From assembly GCA_023663905.1 (NCBI GenBank), contig JAMPGO010000001.1, positions 517,286 through 581,285 of the forward strand: DNA of 64,000 nt, in the 5' to 3' direction. Source of the stretch: Ruminococcus flavefaciens (GTDB lineage Bacteria > Bacillota > Clostridia > Oscillospirales > Ruminococcaceae). Made by a program: the position numbers and the translations under genes. The notes below the pieces were generated by a model that worked only from the letters and a program-made list of their open reading frames with translations, was not told the DNA's origin and ran no database searches. Below are positions 25,741 through 35,232 of the stretch, one piece after another. Position 1 is the first letter of the stretch; each line of letters starts with the position of its first letter.

Positions 25741-25769
25741 ATTATAGCACTGTATTATGAAATTGTCAA
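25741..25769 (-). promoter_or_regulatory. Promoter of the marR-ABC operon
   Basis: On the minus strand TTGACA (25764-25769) and TATAAT (25741-25746) are separated by 17 bases, a perfect consensus, so strong unless repressed. Confidence 0.85.
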
Positions 25770-25855
25770 GTAAAAAATGCACAACTCAACGGCATTTTAT
25801 TTGGTTAATATGTCTATACATAACAGACAATTTGTATGGAGTGTTTAAACTGTAC

Positions 25856-25884
25856 TTGACAGTTTTAGTGAAATATGTTATAAT
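25856..25884 (+). promoter_or_regulatory. Promoter of citrate synthase
   Basis: TTGACA (25856-25861) and TATAAT (25879-25884) are separated by 17 bases. Confidence 0.83.
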
Positions 25885-25942
25885 AATATTATTGCTATAT
25901 TTTTAATAAAATTCATAGACAACGAAAGGACGGCGATAATCA

Positions 25943-27310
25943 ATGGATTACAGATTTACCGAGATTACTCCGCAGATTGAAAAGCTTGCAGAAAAATCAC
26001 TTGAGGGCTACAGAATCGACCCCGAACTCTACACGCAGTACGATGTAAAAAGAGGTCTCCGTGACCTTAACGGCAACGGTGTTGTTGCGGGACTTACCAA
26101 CATCAGCACTATCAAAGTGCTTGAAGGTACGGACGGCGTTTCAAATCACGGCGACGGAAAACTTTTTTACAGAGGAATTGATGTGGAAGATATTGTCGCC
26201 GGCTTTATCAAGGAAAAGCGCTACGGCTTTGAAGAGACAATATATCTGCTCCTCAACGGCAATATGCCTTCGGAACACGAACTCAGCGACTTCAAACAGC
26301 TTCTTGCTGATTTCCGCTGTCTGCCTCCGACTTTTACAAGAGATGTCATTATGAAAGCTCCGAGCAACAATATGATGAACACCCTTGCAAAGAGCGTTCT
26401 CGCCCTTTATTCATACGACGACAAGGCAAACGATATATCCATTCCCAACGTTCTCAGGCAGTGTATCGAGCTTATCACGCTCTTCCCTGTGCTTGCCGTA
26501 TACAGCTACAACGCATATAAATATTCGAGCGAGGGCGGAAGCTTCTTTATCCACGACCCCGACCCGAATCTCTCTATTGCCGAAAATCTGCTGTATATGC
26601 TCCGTGACAACAAGCAGTTTACCGAGCTGGAATCACGCATACTCGACCTTGCGCTTGTCCTTCACGCTGAACACGGAGGCGGAAATAATTCCACTTTTAC
26701 CGTTCACGTCGTATCATCTTCGGGAACTGATACCTATTCCGCAATCGCAGCCGCACTCGGTTCACTCAAAGGTCCTAAGCACGGCGGTGCAAATATCAAG
26801 GTTGCTATGATGTTCGATGATATGAAAAAGAATGTGAACGACTGGGCAGACGAGGACGAGGTAAGAAATTATCTACAGAAGCTTCTTAAAAAGCAGGCTT
26901 TTGACAATGCAGGACTTATCTACGGTATGGGTCACGCTGTTTACTCGCACTCCGACCCTCGTGCAAAGGTTTTCAAGGGATTTGTTGAGAAGCTCAGCTC
27001 CGAAAAGGGCAGACACGATGAATTTATGCTCTATTCGCTCGTTGAGAAGCTTGCACCCGAGGTTATTGCCAATGAACGCAGGATTTACAAGGGTGTATGC
27101 GCAAACGTGGACTTCTACAGCGGATTTGTTTACCGTATGCTCGGAATCCCGGACGAGCTTTTTACTCCGCTTTTCGCCGTATCACGTATTGCAGGCTGGT
27201 CGGCACACAGAATCGAGGAGCTTATCAACTCCAACAAGATTATCCGTCCCGCTTACAAGGCTATCTCTCCAATGCGTGAATATACCGATATGGAAAACCG
27301 TATGGACTGA
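25943..27310 (+). CDS. gltA: Citrate synthase
   Basis: A 455-residue enzyme condensing acetyl-CoA with oxaloacetate. Catalytic motifs: LVLHAEHGGGNNSTFTVH, GSLKGPKHGGAN and GMGHAVYSHSDPRA (catalytic His in GHAVY), with the late Asp in NVDFYSGFVYRML. The N-terminus is about 40 residues longer than the short Bacillus enzyme, like the citrate synthases of Clostridia. In a fermenting anaerobe it feeds the oxidative arm to 2-oxoglutarate and glutamate. It is followed 30 bases later by an aldose-1-epimerase-like gene. Confidence 0.93.
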   Translation: MDYRFTEITPQIEKLAEKSLEGYRIDPELYTQYDVKRGLRDLNGNGVVAGLTNISTIKVLEGTDGVSNHGDGKLFYRGIDVEDIVAGFIKEKRYGFEETIYLLLNGNMPSEHELSDFKQLLADFRCLPPTFTRDVIMKAPSNNMMNTLAKSVLALYSYDDKANDISIPNVLRQCIELITLFPVLAVYSYNAYKYSSEGGSFFIHDPDPNLSIAENLLYMLRDNKQFTELESRILDLALVLHAEHGGGNNSTFTVHVVSSSGTDTYSAIAAALGSLKGPKHGGANIKVAMMFDDMKKNVNDWADEDEVRNYLQKLLKKQAFDNAGLIYGMGHAVYSHSDPRAKVFKGFVEKLSSEKGRHDEFMLYSLVEKLAPEVIANERRIYKGVCANVDFYSGFVYRMLGIPDELFTPLFAVSRIAGWSAHRIEELINSNKIIRPAYKAISPMREYTDMENRMD

Positions 27311-27340
27311 TTATTATAAAACCGAAAGGATTTGATTAAA

Positions 27341-28348
27341 ATGAAAAACACAACACAGCTTATCAACTGGAACGGCACTGTCTGCGTAAAGATGAACGCA
27401 GGCGGATACGAGGCGCTTGTTGCTTACGAAATCGGCTCGAACGTTGTCAGACTGAGAGACAATGAAAATGGTATGGAGTTCTTCCGCTGGAATCCCGACA
27501 ATACAGCTGACGACATAAGACAGTCGGCAGAAGTATGGGGACTTCCCACGCTCTATCTCCCGAACAGATTCGCAGACGGCAAGCTTAAGACAAGCGACGC
27601 ACTCTATCAGCTTCCCGTTAACGAGAAAGCACCGTACAACAACCACATTCACGGCTTCCTGCACAAGAGAACATTCGAGCTTTTGGAGCATAATTCCGAC
27701 AGCAATTGTGCGTGGGTAAAAGTCCGATATGTCTATGACGAGAACGATGAGTTCTTCCAGTATCTTCCTGTAAAGTTCACTGCCGAGTATACTTTTACGC
27801 TCTCTGCAAACGGTCTGGAGCAGGAAATCAGCTTCACCAACAACGACGGCAAGGTTCTGCCGATGTCGCTTGCTTCGCATACCACTATCAATGCTCCGTT
27901 CGTTGACGGCGCAAAGGAGAGCGATATAAGACTTACCGTCCCTGTAGGCAAGAAGTGCGAGCTTAACGACCGCTGTCTGCCGACTGAGAATCTCAAATCG
28001 CTCACTATGTGGGATTTGGAATACAAGAACGGCACGAAATGCCCTGTTCTTCAGATTGTTGACAATGATATGTACTTCGGCGAATGCGCAGACCTTGACG
28101 GCGAGCAGTTCCACGGTGTTATTGCCGAAGATACAGCCAGCGGAAAGAAGCTCTGCTATGAAGTATCGGACGAATATAAGTTCTGGATTATCTGGAATGA
28201 CCGTGGCTTTAACCACTACTTCTGCCCCGAGCCTATGACTGCTATGATTGACGCTCCCAACCTCAGCCTTGAACCCGATATTTCCGGCTATGTTGAAGTA
28301 AAACCCGGCGAGACATATACCGCTCATCAGAGATTTTTCAGCAGATAA
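27341..28348 (+). CDS. Aldose 1-epimerase-like protein
   Basis: A 335-residue beta-sandwich protein of the galactose mutarotase family. NNHIHGFLHKRTFELLEH holds the HGF motif with the probable catalytic His, and SFTNNDGKVLPMSLASHTTINAPF the second His region (ASHTTIN). A late Glu lies in FCPEPMTAMIDAPNL. The ATG at 27341 is ten bases from AAAGGA; a TTG at 27332 is less likely. It may interconvert sugar anomers for the cellobiose phosphorylase encoded next, but that gene has its own promoter. Confidence 0.82.
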   Translation: MKNTTQLINWNGTVCVKMNAGGYEALVAYEIGSNVVRLRDNENGMEFFRWNPDNTADDIRQSAEVWGLPTLYLPNRFADGKLKTSDALYQLPVNEKAPYNNHIHGFLHKRTFELLEHNSDSNCAWVKVRYVYDENDEFFQYLPVKFTAEYTFTLSANGLEQEISFTNNDGKVLPMSLASHTTINAPFVDGAKESDIRLTVPVGKKCELNDRCLPTENLKSLTMWDLEYKNGTKCPVLQIVDNDMYFGECADLDGEQFHGVIAEDTASGKKLCYEVSDEYKFWIIWNDRGFNHYFCPEPMTAMIDAPNLSLEPDISGYVEVKPGETYTAHQRFFSR

Positions 28349-28417
28349 TTTTCGGGTTTGTTGAAATTGCACAAATTTTGACAGAAAAATAATACACTGT
28401 TATTTTCTGCTAATCTA

Positions 28418-28446
28418 TTGTAATAAAATAAAATATATGTTATAAT
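28418..28446 (+). promoter_or_regulatory. Promoter of cellobiose phosphorylase
   Basis: TTGTAA (28418-28423) and TATAAT (28441-28446) are separated by 17 bases. An imperfect AT-rich inverted repeat (28382-28409) just upstream may be a regulator site. Confidence 0.7.
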
Positions 28447-28506
28447 ATTATAAATTGCGGGAGTAATTCTGCATTAAAACACAAACACAAAGGAGAAAAT
28501 TTTATT

Positions 28507-30963
28507 ATGAAGTTCGGATTTTTTGACGACGCTAAAAAGGAGTATGTTATCAATTCCCCGAAAACGCCTTATCCGTGGATTAACTATCTCGGAACACAGG
28601 ATTTCTTCTCGCTGATTTCCAATACAGCAGGCGGATATTCTTTCTATAAGGACGCTCGCCTCAGAAGAATCACACGTTACCGCTATAACAACGTTCCGAT
28701 TGATATGGGAGGTCGCTACTTCTACATCAACGAAAACGGCACTATCTGGAATCCCGGCTGGTCGCCTGTAAAGACAGAGCTTGACTCTTACGAGTGCCGT
28801 CACGGTATGGGCTACACTGTCATCACAGGTAAGAAGAACGGTCTGAAGGCTGAAGTTACTTTCTTCGTTCCGCAGAATTATTCAGGCGAAGTTCAGCAGG
28901 TTGTTCTTACTAACGACAGCTCAGAGGAAAAGACATTCTCTTTCTTCTCATTCGCTGAATGGTGCTTATGGGATGCTCAGGACGACTGCACAAACTTCCA
29001 GAGAAACTTCTCTACAGGTCGTGTTGAAGTTGTAGGCTCAACTATCTACCACAAGACTGAATACAGAGACAGACGTGACCACTTTGCTTTCTATACTGTA
29101 AACGACGAAATCGACGGCTATGATACCGACAGAGACTCATTCATCGGTCTCTACAACGGCTTCAATGACCCGCAGGCTGTTGTTGCAGGCGAAGCTAACA
29201 ACTCTTTCGCTGACGGCTGGTCTCCTGTTGCTTCACACTACAAGAAGATTACTCTCGCTCCCGGCGAATCAAAGACTCTTATCTTCATCCTCGGCTATGT
29301 TGAAATGCCTGTTGACAAGAAGTTTGAGGCTGACGGCGTTACTATCAACAAGGAAAAGGCTCTTGCAATGATTGACCAGTACAACACACCTGAAAAGGTT
29401 GCTGAAGGTCTTGCTGAGCTTAAAGCTACCTGGGACAAGCTCCTCGGTATCATCAACGTTAACACTCCTGACGACAAGGTTGACCGTATGGTTAACATCT
29501 GGAATCAGTATCAGTGTATGGTTACATTCAACCTCTCACGTTCTGCTTCTTACTTCGAGAGCGGTATCGGTCGTGGTATGGGCTTCCGTGATTCCAACCA
29601 GGACATCCTCGGCTTCGTTCACCAGATTCCCGACAGAGCAAGACAGCGTATCATTGATATTGCTTCAACTCAGCTTGAGGACGGCGGATGTTATCACCAG
29701 TACCAGCCTCTCACAAAGAAGGGCAACTCCGACATCGGCGGTGACTTCTCTGACGACCCGCTGTGGATGATTCTCTCCGTTTCCGCTTATATCAAGGAAA
29801 CAGGCGACTGGACAATCCTCGATGAACTCGTTCCTTATGATAACGACGAATCAAAGGCTAAGCCTATGCTCGACCACCTCAAGGTTTCATTCTACAAGAT
29901 TGTTAACAATCTCGGACCGCACAACCTCCCGCTTGCTATGCGTGCTGACTGGAACGACTGTATCAATCTCTCCTGCTATTCAGATACACCCGGCGAGAGC
30001 TTCCAGACTTACACAAATCCGAAGTTTGCAGAAGAGGGCGGTTATTCCAAGGTTGCTGAATCCGTAATGGTTGCAACTCTCTTCACTTATGCAGGTCCTA
30101 ACTACGTTGCTATTCTCAAGCACCTCGGCAAGGACGATGAGGCAGAAGCTGCACAGGCTGAGATTGACAAGATGAAGAAGAACGTTATGGAATACGCTTT
30201 TGACGGCGACTGGTTCATCCGTGCTTACGATTCCGAAGGCAACAAGATGGGTTCAAAGGAATGCGAAGAGGGTAAAATCTTCATCGAACCGCAGGGCTTT
30301 GCTGTTATGTCCGAAATCGGCAAGGAAGAGGGCGCTGACATCAAGACTCTCGAATCAATCGACAAGTACCTCAACACAAAGTACGGTCTTGTACTCAACA
30401 ACCCTGCATTCACAAAGTACTATATCCAGTACGGCGAAATCTCTACATACCCGGGCGGTTACAAGGAGAACGCAGGTATCTTCACACACAACAATGCTTG
30501 GATTATCTGTGCAGAGGCTTATGCAGGTCGTGGCGACAAGGCATTTGAATACTACAGCAAGATTGCTCCTGCTTTCAACGAGGAAATCTCCGACCTCCAC
30601 AAGACTGAGCCGTACGTATACGGTCAGATGATTGCAGGTAAGGACGCAAGCAGATTCGGCGAAGGCAAGAACTCGTGGCTTACAGGTACAGCCGCTTGGA
30701 ATATGGTTGCTATCTCACAGTACATCCTCGGTCTTGCTGCTGACTGGAACGGTCTCAAGGTTGACCCGTCAATCCCGTCGGAATGGGACGGCTTCACAGC
30801 TTCCAGAAAATTCCGTGGCGCAACATACAACATCACTGTCAAGAATCCCGACCACGTATGCAAGGGCGTTAAGGCAATGACTGTTGACGGCAATGCTGTT
30901 GACGGCAATGTTATCCCTGCTTATGCTGACGGTGTTCACGCTGTTGAAGTTGTAATGGGCTGA
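28507..30963 (+). CDS. cbp: Cellobiose phosphorylase (GH94)
   Basis: An 818-residue cytoplasmic enzyme that splits cellobiose with phosphate into glucose 1-phosphate and glucose. It has the N-terminal beta-sandwich ([15 protein letters not shown], then [10 protein letters not shown]), the [10 protein letters not shown] region and the (alpha/alpha)6 barrel with [21 protein letters not shown]. The catalytic-acid motif is [11 protein letters not shown] (DWND at 481-484), and GESFQ follows. The C-terminal domain ends in a normal GH94 fashion. The length and the ADWNDC motif point to cellobiose rather than chitobiose or cellodextrin. Codon use is strongly biased (highly expressed). It is the intracellular partner of the GH5 cellulase at 58941. 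Confidence 0.94.
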   Translation: MKFGFFDDAKKEYVINSPKTPYPWINYLGTQDFFSLISNTAGGYSFYKDARLRRITRYRYNNVPIDMGGRYFYINENGTIWNPGWSPVKTELDSYECRHGMGYTVITGKKNGLKAEVTFFVPQNYSGEVQQVVLTNDSSEEKTFSFFSFAEWCLWDAQDDCTNFQRNFSTGRVEVVGSTIYHKTEYRDRRDHFAFYTVNDEIDGYDTDRDSFIGLYNGFNDPQAVVAGEANNSFADGWSPVASHYKKITLAPGESKTLIFILGYVEMPVDKKFEADGVTINKEKALAMIDQYNTPEKVAEGLAELKATWDKLLGIINVNTPDDKVDRMVNIWNQYQCMVTFNLSRSASYFESGIGRGMGFRDSNQDILGFVHQIPDRARQRIIDIASTQLEDGGCYHQYQPLTKKGNSDIGGDFSDDPLWMILSVSAYIKETGDWTILDELVPYDNDESKAKPMLDHLKVSFYKIVNNLGPHNLPLAMRADWNDCINLSCYSDTPGESFQTYTNPKFAEEGGYSKVAESVMVATLFTYAGPNYVAILKHLGKDDEAEAAQAEIDKMKKNVMEYAFDGDWFIRAYDSEGNKMGSKECEEGKIFIEPQGFAVMSEIGKEEGADIKTLESIDKYLNTKYGLVLNNPAFTKYYIQYGEISTYPGGYKENAGIFTHNNAWIICAEAYAGRGDKAFEYYSKIAPAFNEEISDLHKTEPYVYGQMIAGKDASRFGEGKNSWLTGTAAWNMVAISQYILGLAADWNGLKVDPSIPSEWDGFTASRKFRGATYNITVKNPDHVCKGVKAMTVDGNAVDGNVIPAYADGVHAVEVVMG

Positions 30964-30986
30964 TAGGCGCATAATATAATAAAAAC

Positions 30987-31014
30987 AAGGCGGATTGCAA
31001 CAAATCCGCCTTTT
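30987..31014 (+). terminator. First terminator after cellobiose phosphorylase
   Basis: A 10-bp stem (AAGGCGGATT and its complement, 30987-31012) ends in a short T run. Confidence 0.8.
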
Positions 31015-31020
31015 CTGTAC

Positions 31021-31052
31021 AAAAAAGACTGCACGCTGTGGCAGTCTTTTTT
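31021..31052 (+). terminator. Second, tandem terminator after cellobiose phosphorylase
   Basis: A 12-bp stem (31021-31032 with 31041-31052) ends in TTTTTT. It backs up the terminator just before it, as expected for a highly expressed gene. Confidence 0.85.
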
Positions 31053-31126
31053 GCGTTATTTTCGGTTTTTGAAATATAAGGACATTCTCAATAACATTAT
31101 TTTATCTCTGTCAGAAATGCACTTTT

Positions 31127-31147
31127 AGTACTGATAAGTACTATAAT
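31127..31147 (+). promoter_or_regulatory. -10 box with candidate operator of the small XRE gene
   Basis: TATAAT (31142-31147) has no clear -35 element. Two AGTACT arms (31127-31132 and 31137-31142) form an inverted repeat that overlaps the -10 box, where an autorepressor could bind. Confidence 0.5.
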
Positions 31148-31239
31148 ACACATTGTATCATAAAAATATGCTAAAGTCAATATGTCGGTTTATTTTTTTA
31201 AAAAATCGGCATATTCTACATATATCGGAGATGATTTTT

Positions 31240-31455
31240 GTGTATTTTCAAAGACTAAGGGACTTGCGTGAGGATATGGATATGAACCAGACGCAGGTTG
31301 CAGAACTGCTCAGAACAAAGCAGACTGTCTATTCACGCTATGAACGTGGCTTTCAGACGATTCCTACAGAGCATCTTATTGCACTCGCTGACTTTTACAA
31401 CGTATCCACAGACTATATTCTCGGACGTACGAACATCAAGGAAGTAAACAAATAA
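31240..31455 (+). CDS. Small XRE-family helix-turn-helix regulator
   Basis: A 71-residue protein that is almost only a Cro/CI-type domain: RLRDLREDMDMNQTQVAELLRTKQTVYSRYERG, then IPTEHLIALADFYNVSTDYILGRT. The start is GTG at 31240, nine bases after GGAG; the ATG at 31231 touches the ribosome site and is unlikely. Its targets are unknown. It stands alone, with its own terminator, and may repress itself through the AGTACT repeat upstream. Confidence 0.83.
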   Translation: MYFQRLRDLREDMDMNQTQVAELLRTKQTVYSRYERGFQTIPTEHLIALADFYNVSTDYILGRTNIKEVNK

Positions 31456-31465
31456 TATGGAACGG

Positions 31466-31497
31466 AAGCGGATTTTCAGCAGTCCGCTTTTGTTTGT
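31466..31497 (+). terminator. Terminator of the small XRE gene
   Basis: A 7-bp stem (31466-31472 with 31483-31489) is followed by a T-rich run. Confidence 0.75.
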
Positions 31498-31547
31498 TTT
31501 GTACAAAATCACTTCCTGAATTTTATGAGCGTTATAGCAATTTACAC

Positions 31548-31576
31548 TTGAAATTATCGCACGGATATGATATAAT
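31548..31576 (+). promoter_or_regulatory. Promoter of the ECF S-component gene
   Basis: TTGAAA (31548-31553) and TATAAT (31571-31576) are separated by 17 bases. A small CCTAT/ATAGG hairpin lies in the leader. Confidence 0.75.
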
Positions 31577-31630
31577 AACAATAACCTATTATTGCGATAG
31601 GAATATGAATTTCAGCAGGAGTGATTATTT

Positions 31631-32164
31631 ATGGGAACAAAATCAGTCTCAACGGCTAAAATGCGCCTGATTACAACGACAGGACTTTTCGCCGCACTTA
31701 TCTACGTTTTCACCGCTTACATACACGTTCCGACAGGAGCAGGCTACACGCACGCAGGAGACGGTCTTATATATCTCGCCTCCTGTATTCTTCCGACACC
31801 CTATGCGGTTATGGCTGGTGCTTTGGGCGGAGCATTGGCGGACGGTCTGTCGGGCTTTCCTGTGTGGATTCCCGCAACTGTTGCAATCAAGGCTGTAACT
31901 GCCCTGTTTTTCTCGAATAAGGGCGAAAAAATAATCACACTGAGAAATATTCTCGGAATCATTCCGTCGCTTGCGGTCTGCGTGGTCGGCTACAGTTTAT
32001 ATGAGGGTACTGTAATGGCTGGCGGTCTGTCGTGGACTGCAATCACCGCAGGATTTACACAGACTCCTGCCTACTGTGTGCAGGTCGGCGCAAGTACTGT
32101 GCTGTTTATTGTCACAGGCATACTGCTTGACAGAATCGGCTTCAAGAAAATGTTCAGCAGATAA
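31631..32164 (+). CDS. ECF transporter S component (TIGR04002-like)
   Basis: A 177-residue protein with about six membrane helices. The N-terminal ATTGLFAALIYVFTAYIHVP-type start, THAGDGLIYLASCILPTPYAVMAGALGGALADGLSG and FPVWIPATVAIKA follow the pattern of vitamin-binding S components, including the Ala-rich face used to contact EcfT. The vitamin cannot be told from the sequence. It could use the EcfA1-EcfA2-EcfT module encoded at 43.8-47.8 kb. No riboswitch is visible in the 40-base leader. Confidence 0.78.
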   Translation: MGTKSVSTAKMRLITTTGLFAALIYVFTAYIHVPTGAGYTHAGDGLIYLASCILPTPYAVMAGALGGALADGLSGFPVWIPATVAIKAVTALFFSNKGEKIITLRNILGIIPSLAVCVVGYSLYEGTVMAGGLSWTAITAGFTQTPAYCVQVGASTVLFIVTGILLDRIGFKKMFSR

Positions 32165-32166
32165 AG

Positions 32167-32195
32167 AAAAATCCCACACACTGTGGGATTTTTTT
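32167..32195. terminator. Bidirectional terminator between ECF S component and rnz
   Basis: An 8-bp core stem (32171-32178 with 32182-32189) is flanked by A and T runs on both sides. Confidence 0.85.
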
Positions 32196-33096
32196 ATTTA
32201 AGAACCGTTTTTTCGCCGTCTCTGCTGATAATCGTATCCGCAAAAATTGCCCTTACGCTGTCGGTATATTCCGCAGGATTCACAAGAGCAGGACTGTAAT
32301 GCGTGAGCCAGAGCGTGTGCGAGTGCGAATCCCTTGCAATCCTTGCGCTCTGTGAGAATACCATATGCCCCTTTTCCGCCATTTTCTCCGTATACTCGTC
32401 ATCGCCGTACATACCTTCGCTTATAAGCAAATCGGAATCCTTTGCGAAGTCAATCATATCAGAAAAATACCTGCTGTCCGTCATATAAGTTACTTTTATG
32501 GGCTTGCGCTGTCCGTCGGTCACCATTTCCTGCGTGATTTCCCTGCCGTCAATAACGAGCGTGTTTCCTGCGTGAAGCTCTTTCCAGTATCTTACATCTA
32601 TATTCAGCGATTTTGCCTTCTGCGGACTGAATACGGGCTTGCGGTTCAGCACCAGCGAATAGCCGAGACAGTCAACGCTGTGCTTCATCGGCATTGACGA
32701 TATTACCATTTCATTCCATTCAAAATCAGCCTTGCGGTCAAGCGGAAGCTCGTGTATCTCGATTTCAAACGGCAGTACAGGGCATATACAGCAAAGCTTT
32801 CTTACCGTTTCAGCTATGCCGATGTGACCGTAGATTTTAAGAACATCTGTTTTACCGCAGTTTCCAAGCGACAGGAGAAGTCCTGCAAGTCCCGAAATAT
32901 GGTCTGCGTGAAGATGAGTTATAAGCAGTGTATCAAGATGACTGAGCTTGATACCGTGCTTTTTTATTGCTATCTGCGTACCCTCTCCGCAGTCAATCAG
33001 GCAGGCTTTGCCGTTGTATTCCAGCCAGAGAGCGGTGAGCCACCTGTCGGGTAGAGGAAGCATACCGCCTGTGCCTATGAGAGTTGCTTCTATCAT
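32194..33096 (-). CDS. rnz: Ribonuclease Z
   Basis: A 300-residue metallo-beta-lactamase-fold nuclease that matures tRNA 3' ends. It has LIDCGEGTQIAI, the zinc motif THLHADHISGL (HxHxDH), MPMKHSVDCLGYSL, YMTDSRY and the late HYSPAL. The length matches the short (ElaC) form. It is transcribed alone from a consensus promoter. Confidence 0.92.
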   Translation of the reverse strand: MIEATLIGTGGMLPLPDRWLTALWLEYNGKACLIDCGEGTQIAIKKHGIKLSHLDTLLITHLHADHISGLAGLLLSLGNCGKTDVLKIYGHIGIAETVRKLCCICPVLPFEIEIHELPLDRKADFEWNEMVISSMPMKHSVDCLGYSLVLNRKPVFSPQKAKSLNIDVRYWKELHAGNTLVIDGREITQEMVTDGQRKPIKVTYMTDSRYFSDMIDFAKDSDLLISEGMYGDDEYTEKMAEKGHMVFSQSARIARDSHSHTLWLTHYSPALVNPAEYTDSVRAIFADTIISRDGEKTVLK

Positions 33097-33118
33097 TCTG
33101 CCACTTCCTTTCCTTTAC

Positions 33119-33147
33119 ATTATAGCACGTACGAAGTCGTATGTCAA
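33119..33147 (-). promoter_or_regulatory. Promoter of rnz
   Basis: On the minus strand TTGACA (33142-33147) and TATAAT (33119-33124) are separated by 17 bases. Confidence 0.83.
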
Positions 33148-33208
33148 CAGTTTTTGCCGATTTACCGCCGTTGCAACTGACGGTTGACAAATTTCCAAGC
33201 AGGATTGA

Positions 33209-33237
33209 TTGACTGCAACCGCCTTGTATGGTATACT
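33209..33237 (+). promoter_or_regulatory. Promoter of the membrane-bound XRE regulator
   Basis: TTGACT (33209-33214) and TATACT (33232-33237) are separated by 17 bases. Confidence 0.72.
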
Positions 33238-33271
33238 GGAATCACAGAAAAACTTATGAAGGTAATTTACT

Positions 33272-34276
33272 ATGATTCTCGCAGACAAGATTATTGAACT
33301 TCGCAAAAAGGCAGGCATTTCGCAGGAAGAGCTTGCCGAAAAGCTCGGGGTGAGCAGGCAGTCGGTTTCAAAATGGGAAATGGCACAGTCCACACCCGAC
33401 CTTAACCGCATACTTAAAATGTCGGAAATTTTCGGTGTGACAACTGACTATCTTCTTAAAGACAAAATCGATTTGGCTAAACCCGAATCCGCAGAGGACG
33501 TTTCCGTTATGGGCATACCCGACGAAACAGCTCCTCCGCTCATATACGTTTCAATGAAACAGGCGAACGAGTTTTTATCCGCAAACAAAAGACACGCACT
33601 TTTAATCGCTCTCGGAGTCGCACTCTGTATCGTCTCAGTAATTCCGCCGATACTGATTGACATATTCAACAGCTCTGTCCTTGAAGATTTGAGCGTAATA
33701 TTTATGTTTATGATTATCGCCGTTGCCGTTGCGCTGTTTATATTCTCGGGACTGACAATGAAGAAGTTTGATTTTCTCCGCCAAAAATGCCTTGATACGG
33801 AGTACGGCATTGACGGAATGGTGAGGGCGAAAAAGGAGCAGTTCCAGACAAGATATATAATGATGATTATCGCAGGCGTAATTCTCTGCATTATGTCCGC
33901 TGTCCCTGTAATAACACTGAATGCGGTAACTGACAGCGACTTTTTCGATTTGATTGGCACTGCTCTGCTGTTTGTACTCGTTGCCGTCGGTGTATTCCTC
34001 ATAGTCAATGCAAACATAATGAACAGTGGATACAGTATTCTTCTTGAAGAGAACGGCTACAGACGTGAGCGCAAGGCAAGACCTCACGGCGGACAGGCTC
34101 TCAAATCCGCAAGTATCGTGGGTATGTTCTGGTGCATTGTGCTTGCTGTTTTCTTTGCATACAGCTTCACAACGTGGGATTTCGGCAGAAGCTGGATTGT
34201 TTTCCCGATTGCAGGTGTGCTTACTCCTGTAATCGCAACTATCGCAGGTTCAGTCAATAAAAATAACAAAGACTGA
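33272..34276 (+). CDS. XRE regulator with C-terminal membrane domain
   Basis: A 334-residue protein. The first 65 residues are a Cro/CI-type helix-turn-helix ([53 protein letters not shown]). A linker and about six hydrophobic helices in three pairs follow, with a repeated pattern ([19 protein letters not shown] and [19 protein letters not shown]). Such membrane-tethered XRE proteins are common in Firmicutes. What they sense is unknown. It is a single-gene unit with its own promoter and terminator. Confidence 0.85.
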   Translation: MILADKIIELRKKAGISQEELAEKLGVSRQSVSKWEMAQSTPDLNRILKMSEIFGVTTDYLLKDKIDLAKPESAEDVSVMGIPDETAPPLIYVSMKQANEFLSANKRHALLIALGVALCIVSVIPPILIDIFNSSVLEDLSVIFMFMIIAVAVALFIFSGLTMKKFDFLRQKCLDTEYGIDGMVRAKKEQFQTRYIMMIIAGVILCIMSAVPVITLNAVTDSDFFDLIGTALLFVLVAVGVFLIVNANIMNSGYSILLEENGYRRERKARPHGGQALKSASIVGMFWCIVLAVFFAYSFTTWDFGRSWIVFPIAGVLTPVIATIAGSVNKNNKD

Positions 34277-34285
34277 ATCAGCAAT

Positions 34286-34316
34286 AAAAAATCACTCCCG
34301 AAGGAGTGATTTTTTG
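34286..34316. terminator. Bidirectional terminator between convergent genes
   Basis: An 8-bp stem (34291-34298 with 34303-34310) with a CGAA loop is flanked by A and T runs. Confidence 0.85.
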
Positions 34317-34321
34317 TTTTG

Positions 34322-34714
34322 TTAAATTGGTGCGATAGCGGGAATAAAATTCCGCACGATGAAGTATACACCGAAGAGGGCAAGCACAGTCCACCAAACC
34401 CACGCTTTCCTCGTCAGTATTGTTACTTTTCTGCCGAAGATGTCGGAGACAAGTTCTATGTACAGTGCGAGAAGAAGAACCGCTATAACAGGCAGGGAAA
34501 TATTTTCTCTCAGTGCGAGCAGGAAATGCCCGTGGAGCATAGCGTTGACGCTTCTTGTATTTCCACAGCCGGGACACCACAAGCCTGTCATCTTATGAAA
34601 CATACATTCGCCGAGGACAGGTGCGAGACTCATTATGAAATCTCTGAAAACATATACAAGTATAACCGCCAGCGGAGCTGATATTGCAACGATAATCTGC
34701 TGTTTCCTTGTCAT
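34322..34714 (-). CDS. DUF2752 membrane protein
   Basis: A 130-residue protein with three membrane helices and the DUF2752 signature ECMFHKMTGLWCPGCGNTRSV, with Cys47 and Cys50 in CPGC. The function of the family is unknown; the CxxC next to a membrane suggests redox or metal chemistry. The gene starts six bases after the stop of the DUF4190-like gene, so both are one unit. Confidence 0.85.
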   Translation of the reverse strand: MTRKQQIIVAISAPLAVILVYVFRDFIMSLAPVLGECMFHKMTGLWCPGCGNTRSVNAMLHGHFLLALRENISLPVIAVLLLALYIELVSDIFGRKVTILTRKAWVWWTVLALFGVYFIVRNFIPAIAPI

Positions 34715-34720
34715 TGTATT

Positions 34721-35110
34721 TTACATAAACATAGAGAACACAGAAGAGTATAAACCAAGTTCTTCCTGTAAACTTTCTGTAAATGCACCGCCTACAATTA
34801 TCCAGATAATGCTTCCTACTATACCGATAGCACCTGTGATAATTCCGGCAAGAGCCATACCCTGTCCGCCCATATTCTTTGTTTTGCTGAGAATACCAAG
34901 AATAACACCTGCAAGACCACAGATAATTCCTATAGGTGTACAACAGCAGAATCCGAGAATTGAAACAATACCGCATACCATAGAAGCGATTGACAAACCC
35001 TTGCTTCCGCCCTGATTCTGAGGTGGCTGACCGCCGAAATTGGGCTGAACATCGCCCGTGCTTGGAGAGCTGTAAAGATTTACATTCTCGTTGTTGTTGA
35101 AATCGTCCAT
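34721..35110 (-). CDS. Small DUF4190-like membrane protein
   Basis: A 129-residue protein with a Asn/Gly/Pro/Gln-rich cytoplasmic start and two membrane helices. The first helix region has three adjacent Cys (FCCCTPIG). The segment SIASMVCGIVSILGFCCCTP and GLAGVILGILS match the DUF4190/CD225-like pattern. The start at 35110 was chosen because the upstream ATG overlaps the GGAGGAT ribosome site. Its function is unknown; it is paired with the DUF2752 gene. Confidence 0.75.
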   Translation of the reverse strand: MDDFNNNENVNLYSSPSTGDVQPNFGGQPPQNQGGSKGLSIASMVCGIVSILGFCCCTPIGIICGLAGVILGILSKTKNMGGQGMALAGIITGAIGIVGSIIWIIVGGAFTESLQEELGLYSSVFSMFM

Positions 35111-35141
35111 AAATATATCCTCCATTTAATTTAATAGGGAT

Positions 35142-35170
35142 ATTATATCACAGATTTTTAATAATGTCAA
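35142..35170 (-). promoter_or_regulatory. Promoter of the DUF4190-DUF2752 pair
   Basis: On the minus strand TTGACA (35165-35170) and TATAAT (35142-35147) are separated by 17 bases. Confidence 0.83.
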
Positions 35171-35232
35171 TGGTTTTTTCACAAGATTGTCACATTTCAC
35201 AGTAAATGGCGAAAATTTGTGGATTTATAGGG

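Noticed and set aside
27314-28372. Long open frame of 352 codons on the minus strand
   Set aside because: It lies antisense to the aldose-1-epimerase-like gene, is rich in Cys and Arg without any known motif, and has no ribosome site. The plus-strand protein has clear family motifs.
31577-31630. Riboswitch before the ECF S-component gene
   Set aside because: Only one small CCTAT/ATAGG hairpin is present in about 50 bases. No match to the TPP, FMN, preQ1 or cobalamin consensus is visible.
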